A stretch of DNA of 15,309 bases, from positions 1 through 15,309 of the forward strand of contig CANEWV010000011.1 in the NCBI GenBank assembly GCA_947442905.1, in the 5' to 3' direction. This stretch comes from Chitinophagaceae bacterium. Its GTDB lineage: Bacteria > Bacteroidota > Bacteroidia > Chitinophagales > Chitinophagaceae. Positions 8,890 to 15,309 of the stretch are shown here, in pieces. A model generated the notes under the pieces. It ran no database searches and was not told the DNA's origin. It worked only from the letters and a program-made list of their open reading frames with translations. A program made the translations under genes and the position numbers. Position 1 is the stretch's first letter, and each line of letters begins with the position of its first letter.

Positions 8890-10533
8890 TTATTTTTTAA
8901 CTGGGATTTGAGATATCAACCATTTTACTAAACCTTTTGCTGCCTCAGCATTTTGATATATAGCCGGGAGCATTCGACCATCTGTGTATTCATTGTAAAG
9001 CCAAGGATCACCGGTTGCAAAAACGGTACCCTTACCAATTTTAGCAGTTGCAAAAACAACCAAATCTCCTTTTGTTAGTAATGATTTAGCAGGCGACTTA
9101 GCAGTTATGGAACAAACTTCTTTTTGATAAATAGTTTGAACATTTTTAAAGATTTGATGCCCCGCAGGTACATCAATTTTCCCGCCTACATAATTTGTTC
9201 CAACTACTTTATTATGAGTATCCTCATTAAAATGAATACCAAATAAATCAGATAATTTATTAATAGCAGTAAAATCGGCGTTGGGTTTATCATTATGAAA
9301 TAAAACCAATACACCTCCTGCTTTTACCCAATTATAAATCTCCTGGGCGTCTCTATCATTCATGTAATTTGGGGTAGGATTGTCTGCTATATTATCCGCA
9401 TCAACAATCATATATATAGAAGCATTTTTTAAATTGCCAGCTGTTGGTGCTTGCGACAATGTTTTAGTTTGTAATCCATTAGAAGTTATTATATTTCCTA
9501 AAAAAGAAAACCCATTGTTATACATTTCAGGCCACTTATAATGGTAGGCATATTCAACACCTTTAATGTCTTTTTTCTTTTCTGCATTGTAATAATCGTC
9601 CAACAAAAAAACTTTATTCTTACCAGGTTTTGGCAGCAGATGCCACTCCATTTCAGTAGCAGCTAGTATAAATACACCTACTCCATTGGGGTCCCCACTT
9701 AGGGTTCCTTTCAAATTGGCATAGCCCTCTTTGCTGGTATCAATAAACTGTTTTAAAATACCATCATATCCTTTTTTTGAAACCGCCAAATAACTAGCAG
9801 GTAAAAAACCTAAACGCACCGCTTTAGCATTGGCATAAACAAACATCGCACTTGCGGAAACCTGTACTTTTTTAATAGCATCTACACGTCTTTTAAAAAT
9901 GGATACCAGTGTATCACGCTTTGGATGTGCAACCGGAAAATTTTCAAGCACATCTACAAGTGCCATTTCATAAAAACCTGTTTTAGCATCTCTTGCATGC
10001 TGTTCCATCCCAATAAATCGATTAGCGATATCATCAAAAGCTTCGGGCTCGTGAAATTGTTTTGCATAAGCGGCATAAAAAGGCTCACCCATATAAAGTA
10101 TGCCTTCATTTTTGCGCAACTGTGCTTTTAATTGATCTCTTAATAATGATGCTGCTTTGTAATATTTTACCTGACCAGTTACATTATAAAGTGACAATAA
10201 AATTCTCCCGAGTAAAATATTATCAATATCATAATCCTGCACTTTATGAAATTTGATATCACCGTTTTCGGAAATAAAATAATTGATGCTATTTTGGAGG
10301 TAAGAAAAATAGGCGGGATTGGCGGTTTGTATCCACAAGCGCTCAATGCCAAGTAATCCAAAGCTTTGATCATACGTCCACTTGGTAGGCTTAGCAGTAT
10401 CTGCACCAACTGGCACTTTCCATAAAGTAGCCATAGCAGTTGCTGCAACCTCAGCAGCCAAAGATTTAGTTTGCGCATAGGCAAGATGCATATTTATGAT
10501 TAGCGCAAATGATAATAAAAATAAATACTTCAT
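8890..10533 (-). CDS. Secreted GH105-like barrel lacking active-site blocks, fused to a GATase/DUF4350-like domain
   Basis: 547 residues with a signal peptide (1-20, ending AYAQ). Residues about 25-297 follow the (alpha/alpha)6 scaffold of GH105 unsaturated rhamnogalacturonyl/glucuronyl hydrolases (KWTYDQSFGLLGIERLW, DYDIDNILLGRILLSLY, LYMGEPFYAAYAKQF, MALVDVLENFP). Compared with my recollection of the family (for example B. subtilis YteR), four blocks are absent, at residues 144/145, 186/187, 224/225 and 279/280. They normally carry YPxQMWLDG with the catalytic Asp, YHAWDE plus WGRAMGW, GLWYxVLD...GNYxE, and GGxPYRDGSYEYY; roughly 95 residues in all. Each loss is in frame and flanking residues match the family to the junction. 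Residues about 305-547 form a flavodoxin/GATase-like domain (VFLLDDYYN, WVKAGGVLVLF, ATGDPWLYNEYTDGR) that I associate with Bacteroidota GH105 proteins. Hydrolase activity is doubtful; a binding or regulatory role is possible. Assembly error or record editing remains an alternative. Confidence 0.85.
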   Translation of the reverse strand: MKYLFLLSFALIINMHLAYAQTKSLAAEVAATAMATLWKVPVGADTAKPTKWTYDQSFGLLGIERLWIQTANPAYFSYLQNSINYFISENGDIKFHKVQDYDIDNILLGRILLSLYNVTGQVKYYKAASLLRDQLKAQLRKNEGILYMGEPFYAAYAKQFHEPEAFDDIANRFIGMEQHARDAKTGFYEMALVDVLENFPVAHPKRDTLVSIFKRRVDAIKKVQVSASAMFVYANAKAVRLGFLPASYLAVSKKGYDGILKQFIDTSKEGYANLKGTLSGDPNGVGVFILAATEMEWHLLPKPGKNKVFLLDDYYNAEKKKDIKGVEYAYHYKWPEMYNNGFSFLGNIITSNGLQTKTLSQAPTAGNLKNASIYMIVDADNIADNPTPNYMNDRDAQEIYNWVKAGGVLVLFHNDKPNADFTAINKLSDLFGIHFNEDTHNKVVGTNYVGGKIDVPAGHQIFKNVQTIYQKEVCSITAKSPAKSLLTKGDLVVFATAKIGKGTVFATGDPWLYNEYTDGRMLPAIYQNAEAAKGLVKWLISQIPVKK

Positions 10534-10587
10534 AGTTTCTTTAGAAAGTAGCAGACCCTGTATAATCTATCAATTTAGTCTCAAAAA

Positions 10588-11016
10588 TTAAATAAGCTTT
10601 ACAGCTTGGCGTGCTAAAAGTTTCCAATCTTTTCCAGTCTTTGTAAAAACCAATAAAATTTTCAATTTTATTTCGCTAGGCTTACCGCCATCGTTAATAT
10701 TTGCAATTAAACTATGCCTAACTAACGCAATGTTTTTTTGCACAGATATGGTTTGACCGTAAAATTCAATAGATACAAAATCCGATTTACCTGAAACGAT
10801 TTTTTCTACAAATTCATACTTACCTTCTATGGTTCCATTACTATGCCCATAGCTTAGGCTATCATGTACAACAGATTCTAAATCTTCTTTTATCCCACTT
10901 ATCATAGCTAGACGTAATTTCTCCACAGTCGAAATCACTTCAGAGTCTTGTCTAGATTGAGTAAATCCAACCAAAGAATAAGTTAGTATCAATAACAGAA
11001 GCGCCGCTTTTTTCAT
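10588..11016 (-). CDS. Small secreted NTF2-like (DUF4440/SnoaL-type) protein
   Basis: 142 residues with an N-terminal signal peptide (MKKAALLLLILTYSLVGFTQ) and one cone-shaped NTF2-like fold. The pattern includes an early helix (TVEKLRLAMISG), SLSYGHSNGTIEGKYEFVEKI around residues 53-73, LVRHSLIANINDGG, and a closing strand TGKDWKLLARQAVKL. Proteins of this kind are common in Bacteroidota, and their pockets bind or convert varied small molecules. No catalytic role is established for this subgroup that I know of. The conserved histidines (His57 in YGHS, and the His of LVRHS) line the likely pocket. It sits 54 bp upstream of the GH105-like gene and 30 bp downstream of the DUF1080 gene, so it may assist keto-sugar or uronate processing outside the cytoplasm. 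That role is inferred from position only. Confidence 0.85.
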   Translation of the reverse strand: MKKAALLLLILTYSLVGFTQSRQDSEVISTVEKLRLAMISGIKEDLESVVHDSLSYGHSNGTIEGKYEFVEKIVSGKSDFVSIEFYGQTISVQKNIALVRHSLIANINDGGKPSEIKLKILLVFTKTGKDWKLLARQAVKLI

Positions 11017-11046
11017 AATAAAATATTAAGATTAATAGGATGGGAA

Positions 11047-13170
11047 TTATAGAGGAAGCACCCGTATATTCCTAAATCGAACCACATCGCCATGGCCTAA
11101 AAAGCCAATATGACCTGAAGTTCGCTTCAATCCGGGGTGCTCGTTATGATCCATGGTGCCGCTTGTTGAAGCCTCCTTAGTATCAGCATCCGTAATGGTT
11201 TCGCCATTTAATATGACTTTAACGCGTGTGCCTTTTACAACAACAACTTCTTCATTCCACTCACCAATTGGCCTTAAATAGCCCCTTCTAGCCGGCATAA
11301 CACCATAAATTGAGCCGTGGTATTGATAAGGCTTTAAATTCTTGTAGATTTCGGCATCATTGTCTAGTATTTGAAGCTCCATACCCACGTAAGCGGCGTC
11401 ACCCTCCAATGGCGTTCTAATCCCCAATCCATTATTAGCACCAGGGGTTAACTGAAACTCAAAACGGTATTCAAAATCGGAATATTCGTCTTTGGTATAC
11501 AAATTACCGCCGCCTGTGCTTTTTGGATTTACTACAATGGCGCCATCTTGCAATAGATAGCCAGCCTTATTACCTACCCACTGATCTAGGTTTGTGCCGT
11601 CAAATAACAATTTAAAACCTTGTTGTTTTTCAAAATCTGACAAGGCATTTGGCAAATTGCTAGGAAGCTCTCTAATATAAATATTTCGGTAGGCAACATA
11701 AGTGCCGTGTGCCTGCAGTTCAATTTGCTCTTTTACAAAAATTGGAAGTGTGCGGTCCCAATAATTTTCTAACACAACTTTATCTGTTACAAGTACACCG
11801 TTTAAATAAACAGTTACCACTGCGCCACGCATAATAATATGAAACGTATTCCAACTACCTATTTTATTGTCAGCAACTGCTAATGGATTACGCTGGTTTT
11901 TTTGATTGTTATAAAGTCCACCAGAACCAACTTGCGCGCCCACTTCACGTCTACTAGTATCCCAAATTTGAACCTGTGGTGTCCCACGTAAGTAAATACC
12001 AGCATCGCCTTTTTCGGTGATTTTCCAATCCACAAAAAGTTCAAAATCACCGTATTGTTTTTGGGTACATAAATTATCGCCATGGCCGGTAAATACAAGT
12101 AGGCCATCTTTTACAACCCAATCTGATTTTATGGTTGCATCCGCTTTTGCCCCCGCTTCCATTAATTGTTGTGCACTCATTTTTGAGCGTGCAATAGGAT
12201 TTGCAACAAGACCTTTCCAGCCCGTTAAATCTTTACCGTTAAATATATTTTCGAAACCATAGTCGTATGGCATGGCCTTAATGTGATACGCCAATTTGCT
12301 AGCCAAAATAGCACTATCCTCACCGCGCAATAAAGCAAGCGCTCTTTGTAAAACAGGTCTTACCATGGGACCTTTAAAATCGGGATTAGCAAGTGCCAGT
12401 TTAGATACAACAATCGCTGCATCAGACTGTAGCGCCGTAGTTTCTAAAAATTTAGCAGCAAACATGAGCGCACCTAGTTTATTTACTTTGCCGGCTTCAA
12501 TAATAATTTCTTTTTGAGCGGTGGGGCTTTTTGCAATTTCCATTTGGTCTTGTAAATCGAGTAATCGTTGGGCTGGAAGAACTGCTTTAGCTGGCGTTAA
12601 TGCAACTGCCTGTATAAAAGGTAAAACACTTTTGGAGTGTTTGATGGCCGCCTCAATAGCAGGCTTTGTCGCTGCTGAAGCATTTACCAGTGCAGTTTCA
12701 AGTGCAGCTAATGATTTTTTTGAACCAATGGTAGTGAGTGACATGGTTGCCACGTCTGTGTAACCAGGCAGCTCAATATAGCTAGAAAGTGTATTTACTG
12801 CTTTGTCAGATCCCAAATAACCGAGTCGCTCTAATAAATAAGAACGCACTAAAATATTTTTTTCTTGAATATTTTTAAGTTGTGTTAGCCCATTAACAAC
12901 AATGGTAACCGCTTTATTTTTTAATGATTTATCTAGTGATGCTGCATGCAAATAGGCATCTAACGCATACATTGCTTTTACATGTGGCGCATTGGCACCG
13001 GCATCCGTATTGTTAAAGGTATTAAAAAAGTTTTCCCAAGCTGCGCCATTCCATGCTTGCATTTTTGTTACAGTTGACCCAACAGAAGCTGCATCACTTT
13101 GTGCAAATAAATTGCTAGCACTAGCTATAAAAATGGCTGCTACAATAAAAGCTATAATTATTTTTTTCAT
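11047..13170 (-). CDS. Secreted HEAT-like repeat plus tandem DUF1080 (3-keto-disaccharide hydrolase) protein
   Basis: I start at ATG 13170 (707 residues) because it begins a clean signal peptide (MKKIIIAFIVAAIFIASASN, cleavage near LFAQS); an open extension upstream to 13215 would put charged residues before it. Residues about 60-300 are alpha-helical and HEAT-like. They are followed by two DUF1080 domains of the concanavalin-like fold: first about 306-501 (FNGKDLTGWKG, DAGIYLRGTPQVQIWD, GAQVGSGGLYNN, EQIELQAHG), second about 518-707 (LLFDGTNLDQWVG, NGLGIRTPLEGDAAYVGMEL, HGSIYGVMPA, GHIGFLGHGD). DUF1080 (PF06439) members act on 3-keto-glycosides, by hydrolysis or by lyase/hydratase steps, in Bacteroidota. 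The gene is 25 bp downstream of the oxidoreductase gene, a natural partner that could make the 3-keto sugar. The substrate is not known from the sequence. Confidence 0.92.
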   Translation of the reverse strand: MKKIIIAFIVAAIFIASASNLFAQSDAASVGSTVTKMQAWNGAAWENFFNTFNNTDAGANAPHVKAMYALDAYLHAASLDKSLKNKAVTIVVNGLTQLKNIQEKNILVRSYLLERLGYLGSDKAVNTLSSYIELPGYTDVATMSLTTIGSKKSLAALETALVNASAATKPAIEAAIKHSKSVLPFIQAVALTPAKAVLPAQRLLDLQDQMEIAKSPTAQKEIIIEAGKVNKLGALMFAAKFLETTALQSDAAIVVSKLALANPDFKGPMVRPVLQRALALLRGEDSAILASKLAYHIKAMPYDYGFENIFNGKDLTGWKGLVANPIARSKMSAQQLMEAGAKADATIKSDWVVKDGLLVFTGHGDNLCTQKQYGDFELFVDWKITEKGDAGIYLRGTPQVQIWDTSRREVGAQVGSGGLYNNQKNQRNPLAVADNKIGSWNTFHIIMRGAVVTVYLNGVLVTDKVVLENYWDRTLPIFVKEQIELQAHGTYVAYRNIYIRELPSNLPNALSDFEKQQGFKLLFDGTNLDQWVGNKAGYLLQDGAIVVNPKSTGGGNLYTKDEYSDFEYRFEFQLTPGANNGLGIRTPLEGDAAYVGMELQILDNDAEIYKNLKPYQYHGSIYGVMPARRGYLRPIGEWNEEVVVVKGTRVKVILNGETITDADTKEASTSGTMDHNEHPGLKRTSGHIGFLGHGDVVRFRNIRVLPL

Positions 13171-13195
13171 GTCGATAAATTTATCAATTACTAAA

Positions 13196-14458
13196 CTAGA
13201 TACCAAAGGGTGCACGCATTGGTGGGTTGATCATTTTATTGGCCTCATCATCATTAATAAATACTTGTGCTTCTGGATCAAAATTTAATGTTCGTCCTAA
13301 TTGAAGTGCAATTTTACCCAGGTTAATAATCGTGCAAGACCTATGCCCATTGGATTCATTCAGCGCAAAAGGTGTTCTGTATTTTACCGATTCTAAAAAA
13401 TCTGTAACCTGTGGTGCAGGATCTGGTAATAGTGCTAGCTTTTCTTTTAGGTTTGGAATGGTAGATTTAAAGCCAGCAAATAATTTGCCTTCCGGTCCTT
13501 CTATGTAAGCTACCGATTCGTCTTTGGCTTCTCCATCTAAAATAATTTTACAACCATCGGCATAGGTATACACTATTTTTCGAAACGTGCCGCAAGCATC
13601 CGGATGTTGCTGATCGGCGTCCACCTCTACTTTTACTGGACTCGTATGGTCTTTGCCTAAAAAATATTGAATAGGATCTAAATAATGTTGCCCCATATCG
13701 CCAAGTCCACCACCATCATAATCCCAATAACCTCTAAATGTTCCGTGCACACGGTGCGCGTTATATGGTTTGTATGGTGCAGGTCCTAACCATCTGTCAT
13801 AATCGAGTGTTGCAGGAACTGGCTGCGCTTCAAGCCCTGTTTTCCCAATCCAATAAAATTTCCAATCAAACCCTGTGTGTTTACTAACTGTTACTGTTAG
13901 TGGCCAACCAAGCATACCCGACTCTACTAATTTTTTAATGGGCCTAACAGATGTTTTCATGCCATAAAACTCATCTTGAAATCTAAACCAAGTATTAAGC
14001 CTAAACATACGGCCATGCTGTTTTACCGCTTCCACCACACGCTTGCCTTCACCAATGGTGCGGGTCATTGGTTTTTCACACCAAATATCTTTACCTGCTT
14101 TAGCCGCTTCAATAGACATGATTCCATGCCAATGCGGTGGCGTAGCAATATGCACAATATCAACTTCTTGCATGGCAATGAGTTCATGATAGTCTGAAAA
14201 AGTTTTTACACCGCCGCCTACTATTTTAGATGCTGCTGCTAAATGCGTTTGATCAACATCACAAAGCGCAACAACCTTGGTACCTGCAAGGCCAATATGG
14301 CCTCTTCCCATACCGCCTACACCAATGATCCCTTTGGTTAATTGATCACTTGGCGCAATAAAGCCTCTTCCTAAAACATGTCTTGGAATAATTGTTACAC
14401 CCGCAGCTATTGCAGCGGTACTGCGTAAAAACTTACGTCTTGAATTGGATTGTGACAT
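13196..14458 (-). CDS. Tat-exported Gfo/Idh/MocA-family oxidoreductase
   Basis: NAD(P)-dependent sugar oxidoreductase, 420 residues from ATG 14458. I chose this start because it places the twin-arginine signal SRRKFLRS at residues 6-13 near the N-terminus, followed by a hydrophobic stretch; an upstream GTG at 14503 is less suitable. Export by Tat implies folding with bound cofactor before transport. The Rossmann motif GVGGMGRGH is at about 46-54, the family motif WCEKPM has the expected catalytic Lys129, and GGGLGDMGQHYLDP (249-262) carries the conserved Asp/His pair. Members of this group oxidise hydroxyls (often C3) of sugars or glycosides. With the DUF1080 gene directly downstream, the likely product is a 3-keto-glycoside; the substrate is inferred only in general terms. 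It is the first gene after the 204-bp spacer. Confidence 0.92.
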   Translation of the reverse strand: MSQSNSRRKFLRSTAAIAAGVTIIPRHVLGRGFIAPSDQLTKGIIGVGGMGRGHIGLAGTKVVALCDVDQTHLAAASKIVGGGVKTFSDYHELIAMQEVDIVHIATPPHWHGIMSIEAAKAGKDIWCEKPMTRTIGEGKRVVEAVKQHGRMFRLNTWFRFQDEFYGMKTSVRPIKKLVESGMLGWPLTVTVSKHTGFDWKFYWIGKTGLEAQPVPATLDYDRWLGPAPYKPYNAHRVHGTFRGYWDYDGGGLGDMGQHYLDPIQYFLGKDHTSPVKVEVDADQQHPDACGTFRKIVYTYADGCKIILDGEAKDESVAYIEGPEGKLFAGFKSTIPNLKEKLALLPDPAPQVTDFLESVKYRTPFALNESNGHRSCTIINLGKIALQLGRTLNFDPEAQVFINDDEANKMINPPMRAPFGI

Positions 14459-14662
14459 GGCAAAAATCTTAATGTGCTTAAAGATATAAAAGTAAGCCAA
14501 CACTATAAAGACAGTTATTAGCTAATTTTACCCATAAATACCCCCGAATTATGAAAAACGCAAACCCTGTTAGTATTCAGGAAATAAATCATACACAAAC
14601 AAGGCCTTACCATGCCTGGCAAGACGGAGTACTTTGGATTACAAAAAAAGAGGAAAACCGAT
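14459..14662. other. 204-bp spacer, largest non-coding stretch of the window
   Basis: This lies between the stop of the esterase-like gene and the start of the oxidoreductase gene, both leftward. It is the only spacer long enough to hold a full control region for the downstream cluster. It contains a candidate promoter close to the oxidoreductase start (listed separately), a short imperfect hairpin at 14606-14623, and a T-run on the minus strand near 14643-14650 just after the esterase stop. That run lacks a preceding strong stem. I see no tRNA or riboswitch. Confidence 0.6.
14479..14509 (-). promoter_or_regulatory. Candidate Bacteroidota-type promoter for the leftward cluster
   Basis: On the minus strand, TATCTTTA (14486-14479) resembles the Bacteroidota -7 consensus TAnnTTTG, with one mismatch at the last base. 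TTTA (14509-14506) lies 19 bp upstream, resembling the -33 TTTG element at the usual spacing. The start codon would be about 20 bp beyond the -7 box, giving a short leader. AT-rich DNA produces such matches by chance, so this is tentative. Confidence 0.3.
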
Positions 14663-15309
14663 CTAGTTGCCTGCAATAAATTTATTGACGCGCATCCAAG
14701 AGGTTGCTCTTTCAAACCAAGCATCGTTGGTGGATGCATTATGAAGTCCAAATCCATGACCTCCATTTTGATAAACATGCATTTCTGCGTTTACCTTATT
14801 TTTAACAAGTGCTTGATAAAACCGAATACTATTTTCTACAGGAACTAATTTGTCATCAGAAACGTGCACCAAAAAAGTAGGGGGCGTTTGAGCAGTTATT
14901 TGCAGGTCCGATGAAAACAAATTAAGCTTTGCAGCTTTTGCTTTTTTCCCGAGCAAATTATCTCTTGAGCCTTTATGGCATATGGCCGAATCCATACTAA
15001 TAACAGGATATACTAATATAGCAAAATCAGGTCTTAAATTAGTAATGCTCGTATTTTCGATATAAGATTCAGAAAATTTTGTGATACCTGTACTTGCCAA
15101 GTGTCCACCTGCCGAAAATCCAATCACCCCAAGCATAGCAGGATTGATATCAAAAGCTGCCGCACGGTCTCTAACAAGTTTTATCGTTTGCTGCAAATCT
15201 TGTAGTGGTACAATTTCTTTATTCGTCATACAACTATCAAAAGGTAAGCGGTACTTTAATACAAATACCGTAATACCTATTTTATTAAATGCTTCCGCAA
15301 CTTCATTTC
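14663..15309 (-). CDS. Alpha/beta-hydrolase, acetyl-esterase-like (5' partial)
   Basis: The gene runs off the right edge; 214 residues are visible, reaching TAG at 14663-14665. The ATG at 15229 is internal: the frame stays open upstream and encodes family-typical sequence (TVFVLKYRLPFDS), so the true start is outside. The catalytic triad of an esterase is visible: Ser in GFSAGGH (codon near 15114), Asp in DDKLVPVENS, and His in GGHGFGL close to the C-terminus. This pattern fits BD-FAE/Axe-type esterases that remove acetyl or related groups from xylan or pectin, which would suit a plant polysaccharide locus. The export signal, if any, is not visible. It is separated from the next gene by 204 bp, so it may be a separate transcription unit or the head of the same one. 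Confidence 0.9.
   Translation of the reverse strand, partial: NEVAEAFNKIGITVFVLKYRLPFDSCMTNKEIVPLQDLQQTIKLVRDRAAAFDINPAMLGVIGFSAGGHLASTGITKFSESYIENTSITNLRPDFAILVYPVISMDSAICHKGSRDNLLGKKAKAAKLNLFSSDLQITAQTPPTFLVHVSDDKLVPVENSIRFYQALVKNKVNAEMHVYQNGGHGFGLHNASTNDAWFERATSWMRVNKFIAGN

Noticed and set aside
12017..12763. Series of plus-strand open frames opposite the DUF1080 gene
   Set aside because: They lie antisense to a strongly supported gene, with composition expected of shadows and no family signal.
13171..13215. Longer N-terminus for the DUF1080 protein starting at 13215
   Set aside because: It would bury the signal peptide behind 15 residues and overlap the oxidoreductase stop; ATG 13170 gives a clean leader.
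14606..14623. Short hairpin after the esterase gene as a terminator
   Set aside because: The six-pair stem contains a G-T pair and is not followed by a T-run; the T-run nearby comes before it on the minus strand.
14551..14679. Small plus-strand open frame of 42 residues (ATG 14551 to TAA 14679) in the large spacer, running antisense into the esterase tail
   Set aside because: It has no ribosome binding site and no recognised family, and it ends inside the antisense of a real gene; its length is within chance for this DNA. A homologue search would settle it.
15227..15229. ATG at 15229 as the start of the esterase-like gene
   Set aside because: The frame continues upstream to the window edge with family-typical residues, so this Met is internal.

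Overview
The window is AT-rich DNA that looks like a Bacteroidota chromosome, probably Chitinophagaceae or a close relative. This rests on recognised protein families, the very short spacers, weak Shine-Dalgarno sites, and a secretome typical of the phylum (a Tat-exported Gfo/Idh/MocA oxidoreductase, DUF1080 and DUF4440 proteins, a GH105-type protein with a C-terminal extension). It reads as a hexuronate (pectin or glucuronoside) utilisation locus. No RNA gene, insertion sequence, CRISPR array, transposase, SusC/SusD pair or regulator is visible.

Layout. At the left edge, one rightward gene (2-1729, 5' end outside the window) encodes a right-handed parallel beta-helix protein. It converges on, and overlaps by four bases, a long leftward cluster that fills the rest of the window. 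In transcription order this cluster is: an alpha/beta-hydrolase esterase-like gene (5' end cut by the right edge), a 204-bp spacer with a candidate promoter, a Tat-type Gfo/Idh/MocA oxidoreductase, a secreted HEAT-like plus double DUF1080 protein, a small secreted NTF2-like (DUF4440) protein, a secreted GH105-like barrel fused to a GATase/DUF4350-like domain, then uxaB, uxaC, kdgK, kdgA, an exuT-like transporter and uxuA. All spacers from the oxidoreductase to uxuA are 0-57 bp, so this stretch is likely one operon.

How it fits together. The exported proteins would act on oligosaccharides outside the cytoplasm (esterase, oxidoreductase/DUF1080 keto-sugar chemistry, GH105-like protein, beta-helix enzyme). 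The ExuT-like carrier would import free hexuronate. UxaC isomerises it, the UxaB-type reductase makes a hexonate, UxuA dehydrates D-mannonate to KDG, KdgK phosphorylates KDG, and KdgA splits KDPG into pyruvate and glyceraldehyde 3-phosphate. The set is mixed: it has the reductase usually assigned to the galacturonate branch but the dehydratase of the glucuronate branch, with neither UxaA nor UxuB present here.

The most unusual item is the GH105-like protein (8890-10533). The helical scaffold matches the family closely, yet four separate blocks that carry the family's active-site motifs are absent, each removed in frame. If real, it is a barrel stripped of its catalytic loops but kept as a secreted, fused open reading frame beside a possible keto-sugar cleavage system.
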